From Strongylocentrotus purpuratus (taxonomy: Eukaryota; Echinodermata; Echinoidea; Camarodonta; Strongylocentrotidae): DNA of 64,000 bases. The DNA is taken from the NCBI RefSeq assembly GCF_000002235.5, contig NW_022145597.1:1581501-1645500 (forward strand), read 5' to 3'. The notes under the pieces are model-generated. The model saw only the letters and a program-made list of their open reading frames with translations, did not search any database and was not told the DNA's origin. This document shows, in pieces, positions 23,062-34,068 of the stretch. Within the stretch, counting starts at the first letter, position 1, and each line of letters begins with the position of its first letter. The position numbers and the translations under genes were made by a program.

Positions 23062-25261
23062 TGTTCATTTTCATGATATTCAATGTATATACTATGCAAA
23101 ATAATATGTAATCAATCTAAGCTATAAAGATATGAATATATTGTGGAAGGTACGAAGCATTCATTGAATATAATAAATGTAAGACATCCTAATACGAAGT
23201 TTAATTCATGCTTTCACTTGGCCTACATGGTATTCAATGGGTGGTATAAGAGAGTAGATGGCATCATGTTTTCTAACGACAATCTATTCTGGTACTAAAC
23301 AGAAAACCCCGCTAAGAGTCATGTTTGCGAGTTCTCAAATTTTCGATCACTTTATCATGACCGTCGTCAGGAACTGAAACATATGAATAAATATGATGCC
23401 TTCATATAGTCTGCCAGTATGACATTGAGTAAACTCAAAAGGGTATCTTCAAACAAATGTTGTTTACCCTAAATGCTAATTTTGGGGTCCCTGTTGTTAG
23501 TTTTCATCCGATATTTCTCCTTAAACAAAATATGAGAGTATAAAAACATCTGCCTAGCTCATATCTATCATTTGCATGTCGCCTCGCTTGCTTCATTCTT
23601 TTTTTTTTTACTAATAGTTCGGTACCAAGGGAAAATAATAGCTTCAGACAGGTATGTGTTTTTTTTTGGTTATTCAAAATGCCCCGCGGGTCGTTTTCCA
23701 TTAACGGAGGATGCATGATATTGTTTTCTGTTCTTTGAAAGCTTATGATTTTCCTCTATAGTTTTAACCATCGAATGAATTTGCGCTTTACTTATGATAT
23801 TATCTGCTTCCTTCCTAAACCCCTGTAGGTCGAAGAATGATTGATATTTGAAAATCTCCTGATGCTATTAACATGTTGGAACAAAATGTTACTTTTACAT
23901 GGGTGCATTTTATTAGGTGAATTGGGGAATAACAATTATCCTCTAAAACTTAAACATTGGAAAGGCAACCCTAATTGCAATATCACCTCCATAATTAGAT
24001 ATACGACTCGAGCACAGCTATGATAATTGACAATCACGGCTAGCCCCGCTTGATTAGGGACAGTGAAGAAGAACAAATCCATCCATTTTATTCTCGGTTG
24101 ATCGCTGTTTTACCCCAGATTCTTACTTCTGATCTAGCCTAAATTTTCGTGAAAGTGTTTGTGTCCTACTCTAATTCGTTTCATTACACCTTGACCGTGT
24201 TGAGTATCGGGTATTTTGAATTAGTAGTACTTAAAAGTCAAGGCTGGTCCACATGCTGTCGTTTTTACATAATTTTTTTCTTCAATCATCATTTTCCCTA
24301 TGAGGCTATTTTAATATGACTCCTAAACTAGTGGAATTAGACTTTCCTGCAATTGGGAGACTAGCGAACATAGAAAATATATTTTTTTATTCAACCACGA
24401 GCCGATCCAGGAGAGTTTGCGGCAATAAATCAACCAATGTTTTTAGCTGAAACGTCAGAATTAACGAAGGGAAACGTTTTAGACTGAGATAATTACATTT
24501 GAGAACATGACATTTGATTGAATTGATAAAAGCGGTAGCATCATTGTTTCTAATCTATAATCATTAAAGAAAAACAAAAACAAAAACTACGTGTCCTGAT
24601 TGATTAATGATTCTGTTTCCTCCCTATAGAATTGAATCTGTTAAACTCTAGGGGCCTCGGCTATCACATTAGGTGTAGATGATTCTTCGTAGAAAAAATA
24701 ATTGCTACTGGGATTACACTTTCTATTCGTTTACCAGAACGCCTTAAAAACGGGGGCACAGTATATATTCTCAATCCTCAGGAAGTATAACCTCTCTAAG
24801 GCATATGTTTTACCCGTTTGTAAAATGTTTGCACAATCCCAAGATGGTGTCTGATTTTATTTTCCAATGAAAGTGGCTCCCAGTGCAGGATGGGACAGGA
24901 AGGAAGAGGTGACGATTTTAGCATTGTGACGTCCCGAGACGTTAAATGGATGAGATAAATGAAATACCATGGGAAACCTGAAAGGTTTAGTTTGACATTT
25001 GAAGTAATATGATCCAGAATATATTCAACGTGCGATGGTTTAGAATTAGAGCAAACTTGACTAAGAAGACAAACATTGGGTGGAATGATCAAAACAATTG
25101 AACAAACAAAGAAGGAAAAGATATTGCACGACAGACCAAATTTACATCGCCTTCATCATGATCATGCCATGCATTCCGATACAAAGGGATAACATAAGTA
25201 CGAAAATAGATTAGAGAGCATTCATTCCTTGTTTAGAATGATACACGTACATGGACATTTC
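23062..25261. other. Unannotated stretch
   Basis: AT-rich. Acceptor-like polypyrimidine tracts at about 23,809-23,829 and 24,609-24,629 are followed by stops in all frames or a very short open frame, so no exon is called. Confidence 0.35.
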
Positions 25262-25967
25262 TTAAAGGGACTCGGTAACATTGTACAACCTGACATTATA
25301 AAGATGAAAGAAAATGGTGCTAAGGTGATCACTTCAATGTTAGATGTACATTTAAAGATAATATAAAAGTTTGAGTGAAAACGGGCCATTATTAACGATA
25401 AAAATTGGGAAAAACTAAACAGATCGATTCCTTAATTCTCCCAACTACATTATTACAATTAATTACATTGCAGGTAAATGTAAATCGTCACAAAGCAATG
25501 AATTGGCTCTATATTCCATTCCAGTGTTGAAAGATTTTTTAAAGCCTGTCTTTTGTCTTATTTTCATGGAAAACGGTTGGGAAAATTCAACAATATCTTT
25601 TGCTGATGATATACTAACATCTCATCACATCCGTATTGTGGCGGATTCCTAAAATGCAGCACGAATGCCCTAGTCTAATGTATACCAAAGCGATTAGCGT
25701 CTCAGGAGACATTTACTGATGATAGTGATAGTTCATCGAATCCACTCAGCATGCTCAATAACGGAGTCCTAACAAAACGATACATGTACCCCAGGCCAGG
25801 AGAGAAAATTGACACGTTGATTTGTGATGAGGTGTGATCATTGATGGGAATGGACTCAAGTATTTGTCACGTTCCGTGTCATTCCCAGCGTAACAATGGC
25901 GTAGCTACGGGGGGTAAGGGGTTTGCCCCCATCCGAATGATGGAAAAGGGGAAGATCATGAGAAAAG

Positions 25968-25971
<4 letters not shown>

Positions 25972-26021
<50 letters not shown>
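25972..26021. repeat. (GA)n microsatellite
   Basis: Nearly pure GA run inside the 3.07-kb TTAA element, just downstream of a gtagctacggggggtaagg poly-G motif. Confidence 0.95.
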
Positions 26022-26024
<3 letters not shown>

Positions 26025-26522
26025 GCACCTTGTACTGTCAAAATAAAAAGCCCAACATGGGGGTCATTATACCAATCAGCTCTTAGGCAATTGTATGCCG
26101 AATTTGTGTCTTTTTTTCTTTCTTCTAAATATGTAGAAGACGGTAATCTTGACATAAACCATGTTGATCGACACATAACTACCCCAATTTTTGATATGTT
26201 GTAGTGAAATACATTTAACAGTGTACATAGAAGGGGGTAACACGAATCCCTATTACACTCCCGCAATATATGATTTCCATTCACCTATAAGTACCAGTGC
26301 CCCACCCCGCAGCACTGGCACCCCTGACTCAGGCTACGCCCCTTGATAGTGGTATTTCTCTCACCTAGACTGATGTCCCCAAACAATCAAGCTAACAAGC
26401 CAGGCCAATTCGTCGTACCCATACTCAAAACAAAATAACGGGTTCGTTGCAACTCGGAGCAATTATCTTAATCATCTGACACCAAAAGGGCACCTTCATT
26501 ACAACATGCAGAAGGTCCGTAA

Positions 26523-26760
26523 TTAAAGATAAAGTTGAGTTCTGGTCATGTGATTGCATTGTAGAAGAAACTGTGCGGAATTGATCGGAAAGGGTTTGTC
26601 ATGTAGCACATAATTAATACTGTGAAGCTTTGGAATCTTTGAAATGAGAAGAAATTTGCCTAGTCTTGCTATTAAGTCACATGCACTGTAGACAGAAATG
26701 TACATAAATATAATGGGGATATGCAACCATGTGGCATGTGAGTGTGATTCACAACGTATA
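26523..26760 (-). mobile_element. Truncated TTAA MITE (family with 38,534)
   Basis: It begins TTAAAGATAAAGTTGAGTTC and follows the reverse complement of the right half of the element at 38,534-38,924, with shared words such as tgattgcattgt and aagaaattt. The other end is missing or too diverged to find. Confidence 0.6.
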
Positions 26761-26977
26761 GCTGTTACTTGACTAATTTTGAATATGGGGGACATTCGAA
26801 GAGTTATCCGTTTCAGGAGACACTCTTTCTATGACAATCTTCCACTCTAACGTTTAAAAAAAATGTAAAAGCTCACAAAATATTTGGTTCACCTTTCTCA
26901 AACCTCAATCTTCTCTTTAAAGGCAAGCAACTTTCTTCCGTGACACAGATATATACGTCATGTAGCTATCAGTATAC

Positions 26978-27943
26978 CTTTTTATGCCTCCGTTACGAAG
27001 TAGCTGGAGGCATTATGTTTTCTGGTTGTCCGTCCGTCCGTCCGTCCGTCCGTACGTCCCGTTCTCGTGATCGCGTTATCTGAAGAACCGATTGATGGAT
27101 TCCTGCCAAACTTTGGTCATGTATGTATCTTGCAGAGCCGATGAACTGAATAGATTTTGGGGTCACGAGGTCAAAGGTCAAAGGTCACAGGGCTCATTAG
27201 GTATGCAAAAACAGCTCCTGATCGCGTTATCTGAAGAACCGATTGATGGATTCCTGCCAAACTTTGGTCATGTATGTATCTTGCAGAGCCGATGAACTGA
27301 ATAGATCTTGGGGTCACGAGGTCAAAGGTCAAAGGTCACAGGGCTCATTATGTATGCAAAAACTGCTCGTGATCGCGTTATCTCAAGAACCGATTGAAAG
27401 ATTCCTGCCAAACTTAGGTCATGTATGTTACTTGCGAAGCCGATGAACTGATCAGATTTTGGGGTCATGAGGTCAAGGTCAAAGGTCATGTGGCTCATTA
27501 TGTATGCAAAAATAGCTTGTGATCGCATTATCATTAGAACAGATTGATGGATTCCTGCCAAACTTAGATCATGTATGCATCTTGCAGAGCCAATGAACTG
27601 AGTAGATTCTTTGGTCATGAGGTCAAAGGTCAAAGGTCATGGGCTCATTATGTATGCAAAAATAGCTTGTGAACACATTCTCATTAGAACTGACCGATGG
27701 ATTACTATTTAACTCGGGACATCTTGCAGAGCCAATGAACTTGAGTAGATGTTAGGGTCATGAGGTCAAAGATCAAAGGGTCATATATGTATATGAGAAA
27801 TTGCTTGTAATCACAATATTCTGAGAACCTGTTAATAGATTACAATTGAACTTGAATTTGAAAAATTTCTTCTGTTTTGGTTTGTAAATTGCTCTATGAC
27901 GGAGGCATCATTTCGACTGCGCGCAGTCGAAGTTCCATCTAGT
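26978..27943 (+). mobile_element. Helitron-like element, copy 1
   Basis: It starts CTTTTTATGCCTCCGTTACG, with a short hairpin (ATGCCTCC...GGAGGCAT, 26,984-27,014). Then come a (GTCC)n microsatellite (27,030-27,060), about five 151-bp tandem units (starting near 27,075, 27,226, 27,377, 27,527 and 27,677), ACGGAGGCAT mirroring the left end (27,899), a 20-bp perfect palindrome TTCGACTGCGCGCAGTCGAA (27,912-27,931), seven bases, and CTAG followed by T (27,939-27,943). A 3' palindrome just before CTRR with a T after it is the Helitron end signature; microsatellite plus tandem core matches the HINE/pearl/Tsp-type layout. No Rep-helicase is present. Short frames through the units are repeat artefacts, since 151 is not divisible by 3. 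Confidence 0.75.
27155..27190 (+). promoter_or_regulatory. Nuclear-receptor half-site cluster in tandem units
   Basis: Bases 27,168-27,187 read AGGTCAAAGGTCAAAGGTCA, three perfect half-sites one base apart (two overlapping DR1s), preceded by GGGTCA at two-base spacing (DR2). The cluster recurs with minor changes in the other 151-bp units of both Helitron-like copies. DR1 is the binding pattern of RXR, HNF4 and COUP-TF type receptors. Function is inference; the motif is exact. Confidence 0.5.
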
Positions 27944-28329
27944 CTTTGAAGGCGTCACTGTGCAACACCCTCTAACAGTCAATTTTCCCAACCAATTTTC
28001 CCAACTGTTTTTCCATGAAAATAAGTCATAAAAAATGCTTTTAAAATTATTTCAACAATTAAATGTTTTGAATGGTACATAGAGCCAATTAAATGCTTTG
28101 TGACGATTTACATTCACCTACAATTTAATTAAGTTATAATAATATAGTTGGGAGAATTAAGGAATCAATCAGATCAGTTTTCCCCATTTTTTATCGTTAA
28201 TAAGGGTCTGTTTTCACTCAAACTTTCTCAAACTCAAACTCATATTATCTTTCATTGTACATCTAGCATTGAAGTCACTACCTTAGCACCATTTTATCTC
28301 ATCTGAACAATGTAACCAAGTCCCTTTAA

Positions 28330-29220
28330 TATATATCTCTTGATAAACATCTATGTGTGAACTGATCCCTAGATGGCCCTTAAGAGCTCCCTCCGTCATG
28401 AATGATCAGCGGTCACGGCCGATTAATATCCACATGTGAATGAAGCCCCAGATTAATAAGTGCTTCGGACTGAAGCAGTAAAAAGAGATAGGTGAGATAA
28501 CATTAACCTAGCGGCTAAGATTTCCTCAGAAATCGATTGACACTGGCATACTACACTGTGATTGGAAGGCAACGGTGTTCAGACAGTGAATGAACTCTCA
28601 ACATTTCTTTTTTTAGAATGAAAACAAAAATGAGAAAAAGAATGATGAGCTAGGAATTGAAGAAAATGTGATTAGATTAACATTTTCTCTAACTTTATAC
28701 AATTTGAAGACTTGGAAAGAGTAGCCTTTGTATAGCATTGGAAGAGGGATCGGAAGTGCGATTTAGAAGTACCTTTTTGCCAACATGCTTAAAGACATTA
28801 TTATTAAACTAGTTAATAATCATAATAAGACAAATATCAATTGGAAGCATTCAGGGCAATGATCAAAGAGTGGTTTTGTAAATACAGTGAAGAATTAATA
28901 ATAAATTCTATCAAGAAATTTAGATGAATTTTGGTAAACAGATTTTCAAAGGTACAAAGACCATTAGGAAAGGAGGAATACCAAGGAAATTTCATACCAC
29001 TGTCGCCCTCGGTTCAGATATAGTTGCTTTCCATATTTCAATTTCATCTCGGCAGGAACTCAGAAATAATGAGATGATTTTTGTTATTAGCACAAATAAA
29101 TATGCAGCTTAAAGCCTCTATCAAAAATACTTTTGGAACACTAATCAGGTTATCTAATTAGATTAGTCCATCATATCAGTATAGAAAATTGGCAAATGAA
29201 TTTGGTACTTTGGAGTACTA
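28330..29220. other. Unannotated stretch
   Basis: A 62-codon frame at 28,924-29,112 starts at ATG and looks protein-like in composition, but it has no splice context or recognised family. Nothing else is supported. Confidence 0.3.
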
Positions 29221-29222
29221 TA

Positions 29223-29545
29223 CATTAATAATAATAATCTGGATTTGAGCACTTTACAGATATTATTACCCCTATCGTCTTATTCATTCACGCACAATTT
29301 GCACCATCTCCACTCCCTGGGTAGTATTCCTACTATATAGTCACCTTGAGTTGAGGGCATATGGCTATTACTATTAAACACAAATGCTTTTGTTATCCTA
29401 CCAGGTCCCCATTTCTCTCCTGGGTTTAGAGGGGCAAATGTAGTTTAATGCCTTGCCAAAGGACATTAGTGCCGAGTTGGGGATTGAACCCATGACCTTT
29501 TGCATTTCAAGTTGAGTGCTTAATCCACTCGATTATGACACATCG
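29223..29545 (-). repeat. tRNA-derived SINE-like copy
   Basis: A (TAA)n-gagcactttaca junction at 29,223-29,260 is followed by sequence containing cttgccaaaggacattagtgcc and ggggattgaaccca near 29,478-29,491. The last, read on the minus strand, resembles an RNA polymerase III B box (GGTTCAATCC). Related copies lie at 43,960-44,130 and 42,835-42,930. Confidence 0.6.
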
Positions 29546-30324
29546 ACGTTAGCGTAAGTTTGATTTAAAATTGCTTAGGTGAACACAATCATAAAGCTGG
29601 CCATTTTTCATTGGCCTTAACCTACTAAGCTCATTGAACAGGTTCTTCATGATAAACTACTTTCTGGAGTGATGTAGACAAAAATTGCATTCTGTTCTCT
29701 CACTACCTTTAATTGCATATGAAGCACACAGGAGATGGCGGAACACAGTAGATTGCAAGAATATGAAGCGTGGAATCGGAGATTATTGCAAAATGAATAG
29801 AAATTGCTTTCGCTGCTCCCTCATCTAAATTGGAATGAGAGAACGTGTAGAATTATTTAATGTAAGTACCAGAATTTAGATTTATTGTAGAATGCCCAGC
29901 ATATTTTGATGGCATAACTGAATGGGTACGAGGGTTCTGTTATTAGTGTCTTCCTTTGGGTGCGTGTGTGATATTGCACTTTTTTGTTTAAAGGAGTTGC
30001 TCAGTCCTGCATATTTGTCCTAAAACAGGTTGTGTTTGGTTTTGAAGTAACTAGTCCCAGACTTAAAGCCAGCTTTTTGTGTTAGAATTTTAGAATTATT
30101 TGGATGCATGTTTCATCTTCTTGTTTATATAGAATAATAATGTAGCTAGTCAAGTAGCCTAAAGTGTTTGGCTATTCTAAATATAAGCTTCAATTTACTT
30201 TTTGAAAGATATATTTATTCCATTAGGTTTTAAATTTAGTATTAAGCTTTTATAGTGTGCCATCCATCTACTTATTCATTTTCAGCACAGAGGGATATTG
30301 AAAGGTTTAATCACATTTATGATT

Positions 30325-30575
30325 GAAGTAGAGAGGGAGAGAGTGCCAGAGAGAGAACATATAGAGAACAAATAGAGAGAGAGAGAGTGAGAGAGAGAGA
30401 GTGCGAAAGAGAGAAAGAGAGAGAGAGAGAGAGAGCCAGACAGAAAGAGAGAGTGAGGAGTGCCAGAGAGAGAAAGAGAGAGAAGGCGAGTGCCAGAGAG
30501 AGAAAGAGAGGGAGAGACAGACAATGAGACAGAGAGAGAGGGATAGAGGGGGAGAGCGAGAGAGGAAGAGAAGAA
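30325..30575. repeat. GA-rich microsatellite region
   Basis: Interrupted GA repeats with recurring agtgccagagagagaa words (30,342, 30,459, 30,489), a higher-order repeat within the array. Arg/Glu-rich and Ser/Leu-rich frames are artefacts. Confidence 0.9.
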
Positions 30576-30696
30576 TATATACTTTAGAATATTTACATAT
30601 GATTTTTTATTGAATTTTCATTATGTTAATCATCTACATATAAGTCGGGGTAGGGGAGGAGATGTATGGAGGGAAATAAGGGGGATGCTGGAGTGT

Positions 30697-30745
30697 GAGG
30701 AGAGGAGAGGAAAGGAGAGGAGAGGAGAGGAGAGGAGAGGAGAGG
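30697..30745. repeat. (GAGGA)n microsatellite
   Basis: About eight units of agagg/gagga in a pure run ending at gagggttgtt. Confidence 0.9.
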
Positions 30746-30850
30746 GTTGTTAATTTTATAATACCATTCTCCAATTTCACTTTAGAACATTAGCCAATTG
30801 AAAAAATTAATTAGTCTGCTGGGAAATGTGGTTTGAGATCTCACATCTTA

Positions 30851-32207
30851 CACTGTTAAAACAAGTATTACAATTTTTAATCAAGTTGGTTAAAATTGTA
30901 ATCAACCACGGATTACCAGGTGAATCACACAATCGTTGGTTAAACTTTCACCAACAGCCTGTTGATTAAAATTTAACCTGTGGTTGATTAAAAATTTTAA
31001 TCAATTATTGGTTAAAAAAATTTGCTCAATGTTGGTTAAAATGGTGTTGATTAAACTTTAACCATTTGTTGATTAAAAATTTAATCTTTTGTTGGTTATT
31101 TATGCTTTGTTTGGGGCTGATTCACATGATGTTGGTTAAACTTACATGGGTCGTTGGTTAAAATTGTAACCATTGTAGGTTAATTCTTTTTTTATTCACA
31201 CGATGTTGGTTAAACTTTAGTGGGTTGTTGGTTACATTATAACCACTGTTGGTTAAACTTACGGGGGTTTGGAGGTCTTATCCTCGTGTTTGCGGGTAAG
31301 AAATTGTTTAATATGATTACCATCAATGCTAAGATTGTAAGGAAGAAGTGAAATGAGGTTCTTGCTCAAATCCGGGCTCAAATTAAAAACGCTTTGTGTC
31401 CCGGCCCGTAGGTTGTAGCTCAGCCAGTAAGTGTAACGGATGACCTACCCAAATTGCATGCATAAAGACGTTTCACTTTATGATGACATCTTATTTTATA
31501 TTTAATTGTTTTAAACAATTAGATACAATTAGAAAAAATAAGATTATTATTCATGCATGCAATTTGGGTAGGTGATCAGTAATTTAGGCCTACACTTCTC
31601 CTTCTGTAATTGGGTCTGCCTCCTTCACGGTTGAAGATTATTGCAGACTGATGAGTATGTGTGTGCTTACGAGAGAGCCAGGTGCACGGTGCAAGTAAAA
31701 TGTTACTTATTGGTTGAGCTACGTACAGCCTACGGGACACAAATCGTTTTTGATTTGAGCAAGAACCTTATTTCACTTCTTCCTTACAATCTTAGAATTG
31801 ATACACGGAGATAAGACCGTCCAAACCCCCATTTCTCAGGTCCTCGCGACAACCTCCATTGTTAATTTTGTCGCACGCGTAAACTGCATGTACTGTACTT
31901 TGCATGTCGAGCGATCGCTAGCTACGCGCTTCGATATCGTTCCGTTGGGTCACGTGACCAGTACTTTAATCAACATTGATTAAACTTTAACCGGAAGGGG
32001 GCTATCATCCATGCAGGGTTACAGTTTTTGCCAACGTCTTAGACTTAACTAACATAGGTTAAAAGGAATAATTTTGATCAACACTGTTTTTAACCAACGC
32101 AAGATTAAAAGTAAATTTTAATCAACACTACATTTTTAACCTTGGTTGAGCGTTTTTTAATAAACAATTTTTTAACCCGCAGTTTTTTAATACTTGTTTT
32201 AACAGTG
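30851..32207. mobile_element. 1.36-kb CACTG foldback element
   Basis: Terminal repeats CACTGTTAAAACAAGTATTA are perfect over 20 bases at 30,851 and, inverted, ending at 32,207, flanked by TA on both sides. Subterminal zones are tandem variants of gttggttaaa. Further in, the arms keep pairing: gattgtaaggaagaagtgaa near 31,333 against its complement near 31,775, and acccaaattgcatgca (31,447) against tgcatgcaatttgggt (31,555), around a centre near 31,510. The whole element can fold as one nested hairpin. No transposase frame is seen. Confidence 0.8.
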
Positions 32208-32388
32208 TATGGACAGCATAATGTGATTAAAATAGAACTTGATCTAGTCGGGTAACAGACAGAAACATGGTATAACCATAACCTTACAATCAACTAATCA
32301 AGGTTCCTAAACCAATCATCCTTACAATGCTATATGAAACCTATCCAAGGCACAATGAACTAGCATACATCATTCAGTATGTTCTCAG

Positions 32389-32520
32389 GGAAGACAATGC
32401 ATTACATTGAAGGAGAGACCTTGGTGTATCGGCCATCCAAAAATTGCTATTCTCTTTGATGATCTGAAGAGATTAAATTCAGAGAGGCATGATCAAGATG
32501 AGAGAGTGGAAAGAGGCTGA
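32389..32520 (+). CDS. Possible coding exon end, unknown protein
   Basis: Acceptor tcagtatgttctcag ends at 32,388. The phase-0 frame runs 43 codons (GRQCITLKERPWC... to ...RVERG) to TGA at 32,518-32,520, immediately before a strong donor-like ctgaa|gtaagtatc (32,523). A stop placed just before a donor suggests either a 3'-UTR intron or a chance frame. The other two frames contain stops. Family not recognised. Confidence 0.2.
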   Translation, partial: GRQCITLKERPWCIGHPKIAILFDDLKRLNSERHDQDERVERG

Positions 32521-32560
32521 AGTAAGTATCAGGACATTTTTCAATGATGCCATGTGCACT

Positions 32561-32875
32561 ATGGCCTGTCTTCATCAGCTCAAGTTTGTCAAATAACCCG
32601 CTATTTTCAGATGGATATTATCCCGAAGCTCGAAATTACGTCCTCACCAGACCGATATGCTTATCACAAACTAGCTCGGACGGTCGCAAATTAGCCAGCT
32701 ATTTCCCCAATAGCGGGATATCTGGGAAACAAGTCCAAGATTTTTTGGATGTTTGCTCGACCAAATATCCCGCTAATTGCAACTGTGGGCCGATGAAGTC
32801 GCAAAGTAACCGGTTAATTTGCGATCGGGATAGTTAAGATTATTTGGCAAACTCGAGCTGATGAAAACAGGCCAT
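32561..32875. mobile_element. 315-bp palindromic MITE
   Basis: Ends ATGGCCTGTCTTCATCAGCT (32,561) and the reverse complement ATGGCCTGTTTTCATCAGCT (to 32,875), with pairing for about 40 bases. An inner pair, cccgctattttcag and aatagcggg, also occurs. The 97-codon frame at 32,544-32,837 spans the element and is treated as a shadow. No TTAA or other target duplication was resolved. Confidence 0.7.
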
Positions 32876-33177
32876 TTGTCAAATTCATTCAATGCTTTTG
32901 AGGAATCGTCTTCTGGCATGCAAAACCATAATGCCAATCCTGTCAAGTAGTTTGATTACATTGCATTTGAGATCTGTAACAGTTATAACTTGTCATTTTT
33001 CATGTAGTCTAATATTGATTGATTTATATTTTTCCTATTGGTTTCAACTAGGACAAGCCCAACATACATGACTGTACATTTCCCTTTAAAACAATTGTAT
33101 TTTCTATATGTTTGTTTGTATCATAACTCATCTAGTGGTGTATGCCCCTTTTAGATCTATGGGTAACATGTATGTTA

Positions 33178-33235
33178 ATAATAATAACAATATTTAATTT
33201 TTATATAGCGCTTAATACAAATGTCTCTCTTTGTA
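33178..33235 (+). repeat. (TAA)n-'tatagcgctta' junction
   Basis: taataataataacaatattt then tttatatagcgcttaatacaaa, matching the copy at 20,398. The Helitron-like copy 2 starts a few bases downstream. Confidence 0.65.
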
Positions 33236-33240
33236 TAAGT

Positions 33241-34068
33241 CTTTTTATGCCTCCGTTACGAAGTAGCCGGAGGCATTATGTTTTCGGGTTGTCCGTCCGT
33301 ACGTACGTCTGTACGTCTGTACGTACGTACGTCCCGTTCTTGTGATCGCGTTATCTGAAGAACCGATCGATGGATTCCTGCCAAACTTTGGTCATGTATG
33401 TATCTTGCAGAGCCGATGAACTGATTAGATTTTGGGGTCACGAGGTCAAAGGTCAAAGGTCACAGGGCTCATTAGGTATGCAAAAACAGCTCGTGATCGC
33501 GTTATCTGAAGAACCGATTGATGGATTCCTGCCAAACTTTGGTCATCTATGTATCTTGCAGAGCCAATGAACTGATTAGATTTTGGGGTCATGAGGTTAA
33601 AGGTCAAAGGTCACAGGGCTCATTATGTATGCATAAACAGCTTGTGATCGCGTTATCTCAAGAACCGATTGATGAATTCCTGCCAAAATTAGGTCATGTA
33701 TGTTACTTGCAGAGCCAATGAACTGAGTAGATTCTTGGTTCATAAGGTCAAAGGTCAAAGATCATGGGCTCATTATGTATGCAAAAATAGCTTGTGAACG
33801 CATTCTCATTAGAACTGACAGATGGATTACTATTTAACTCAGGACATCTTGCAGAGCCAATGAACTGAGTAGATTTTAGGGTCATGTGGTCAAAGATCAA
33901 AGGGTCATATATGTATATGAGAAATTGCTTGTAATCACGATATTCTGAGAACCTGTCAATGGATTACAATTGAACTTGAATCCGAAAAATTTCTTCTGTT
34001 TTGGTTTGTAAAATTGCTCTATGATGGAGGCATCATTTTCGACTGCGCGCAGTCGAATTCCATCTAGT
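33241..34068 (+). mobile_element. Helitron-like element, copy 2
   Basis: Same order as copy 1: CTTTTTATGCCTCCGTTACG start, ATGCCTCCG...CGGAGGCAT hairpin, a degenerate gtccgtacgtac microsatellite, then units starting near 33,350, 33,501 and 33,652 and a shortened fourth. It ends with the identical 20-bp palindrome (34,038-34,057), six bases, and CTAG followed by T (34,064-34,068). It has one fewer tandem unit than copy 1, showing copy-number variation. Half-site clusters are present in each unit. Confidence 0.75.

Larger units (their letters stand above)
25262..28329. mobile_element. Candidate 3.07-kb TTAA element with long inverted arms
   Basis: The left end TTAAAGGGACTCGGTAACAT (25,262) mirrors the right end, whose reverse complement is TTAAAGGGACTTGGTTACAT (to 28,329). 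The inverted arms run about 330 bases each (to about 25,592 and from about 27,978), sharing the interior word ttcatggaaaa. Both outer flanks are TTAA. The interior holds a GA array, a MITE fragment and a Helitron-like copy but no transposase. The alternative is two incomplete MITEs in opposite orientation. Confidence 0.6.

Noticed and set aside
23809..23850. Strong polypyrimidine-AG acceptor before gtcgaagaatga
   Set aside because: All three downstream frames stop within seven codons.
27092..27633. Repeated similar frames (MMDSCQTLVMYVSC...) on both strands, also at 33,256-33,721
   Set aside because: They arise because the 151-bp repeat unit is read repeatedly; 151 is not a multiple of 3, so no continuous protein can be encoded and each copy ends at the same kind of stop.
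25262..28329. piggyBac element, because of TTAA flanks
   Set aside because: piggyBac ends normally begin CC after TTAA; here they begin AGGG, and no transposase is present.
32544..32837. 97-codon frame, protein-like in composition
   Set aside because: It spans a palindromic MITE almost exactly; composition follows the inverted repeat and there is no independent coding evidence.
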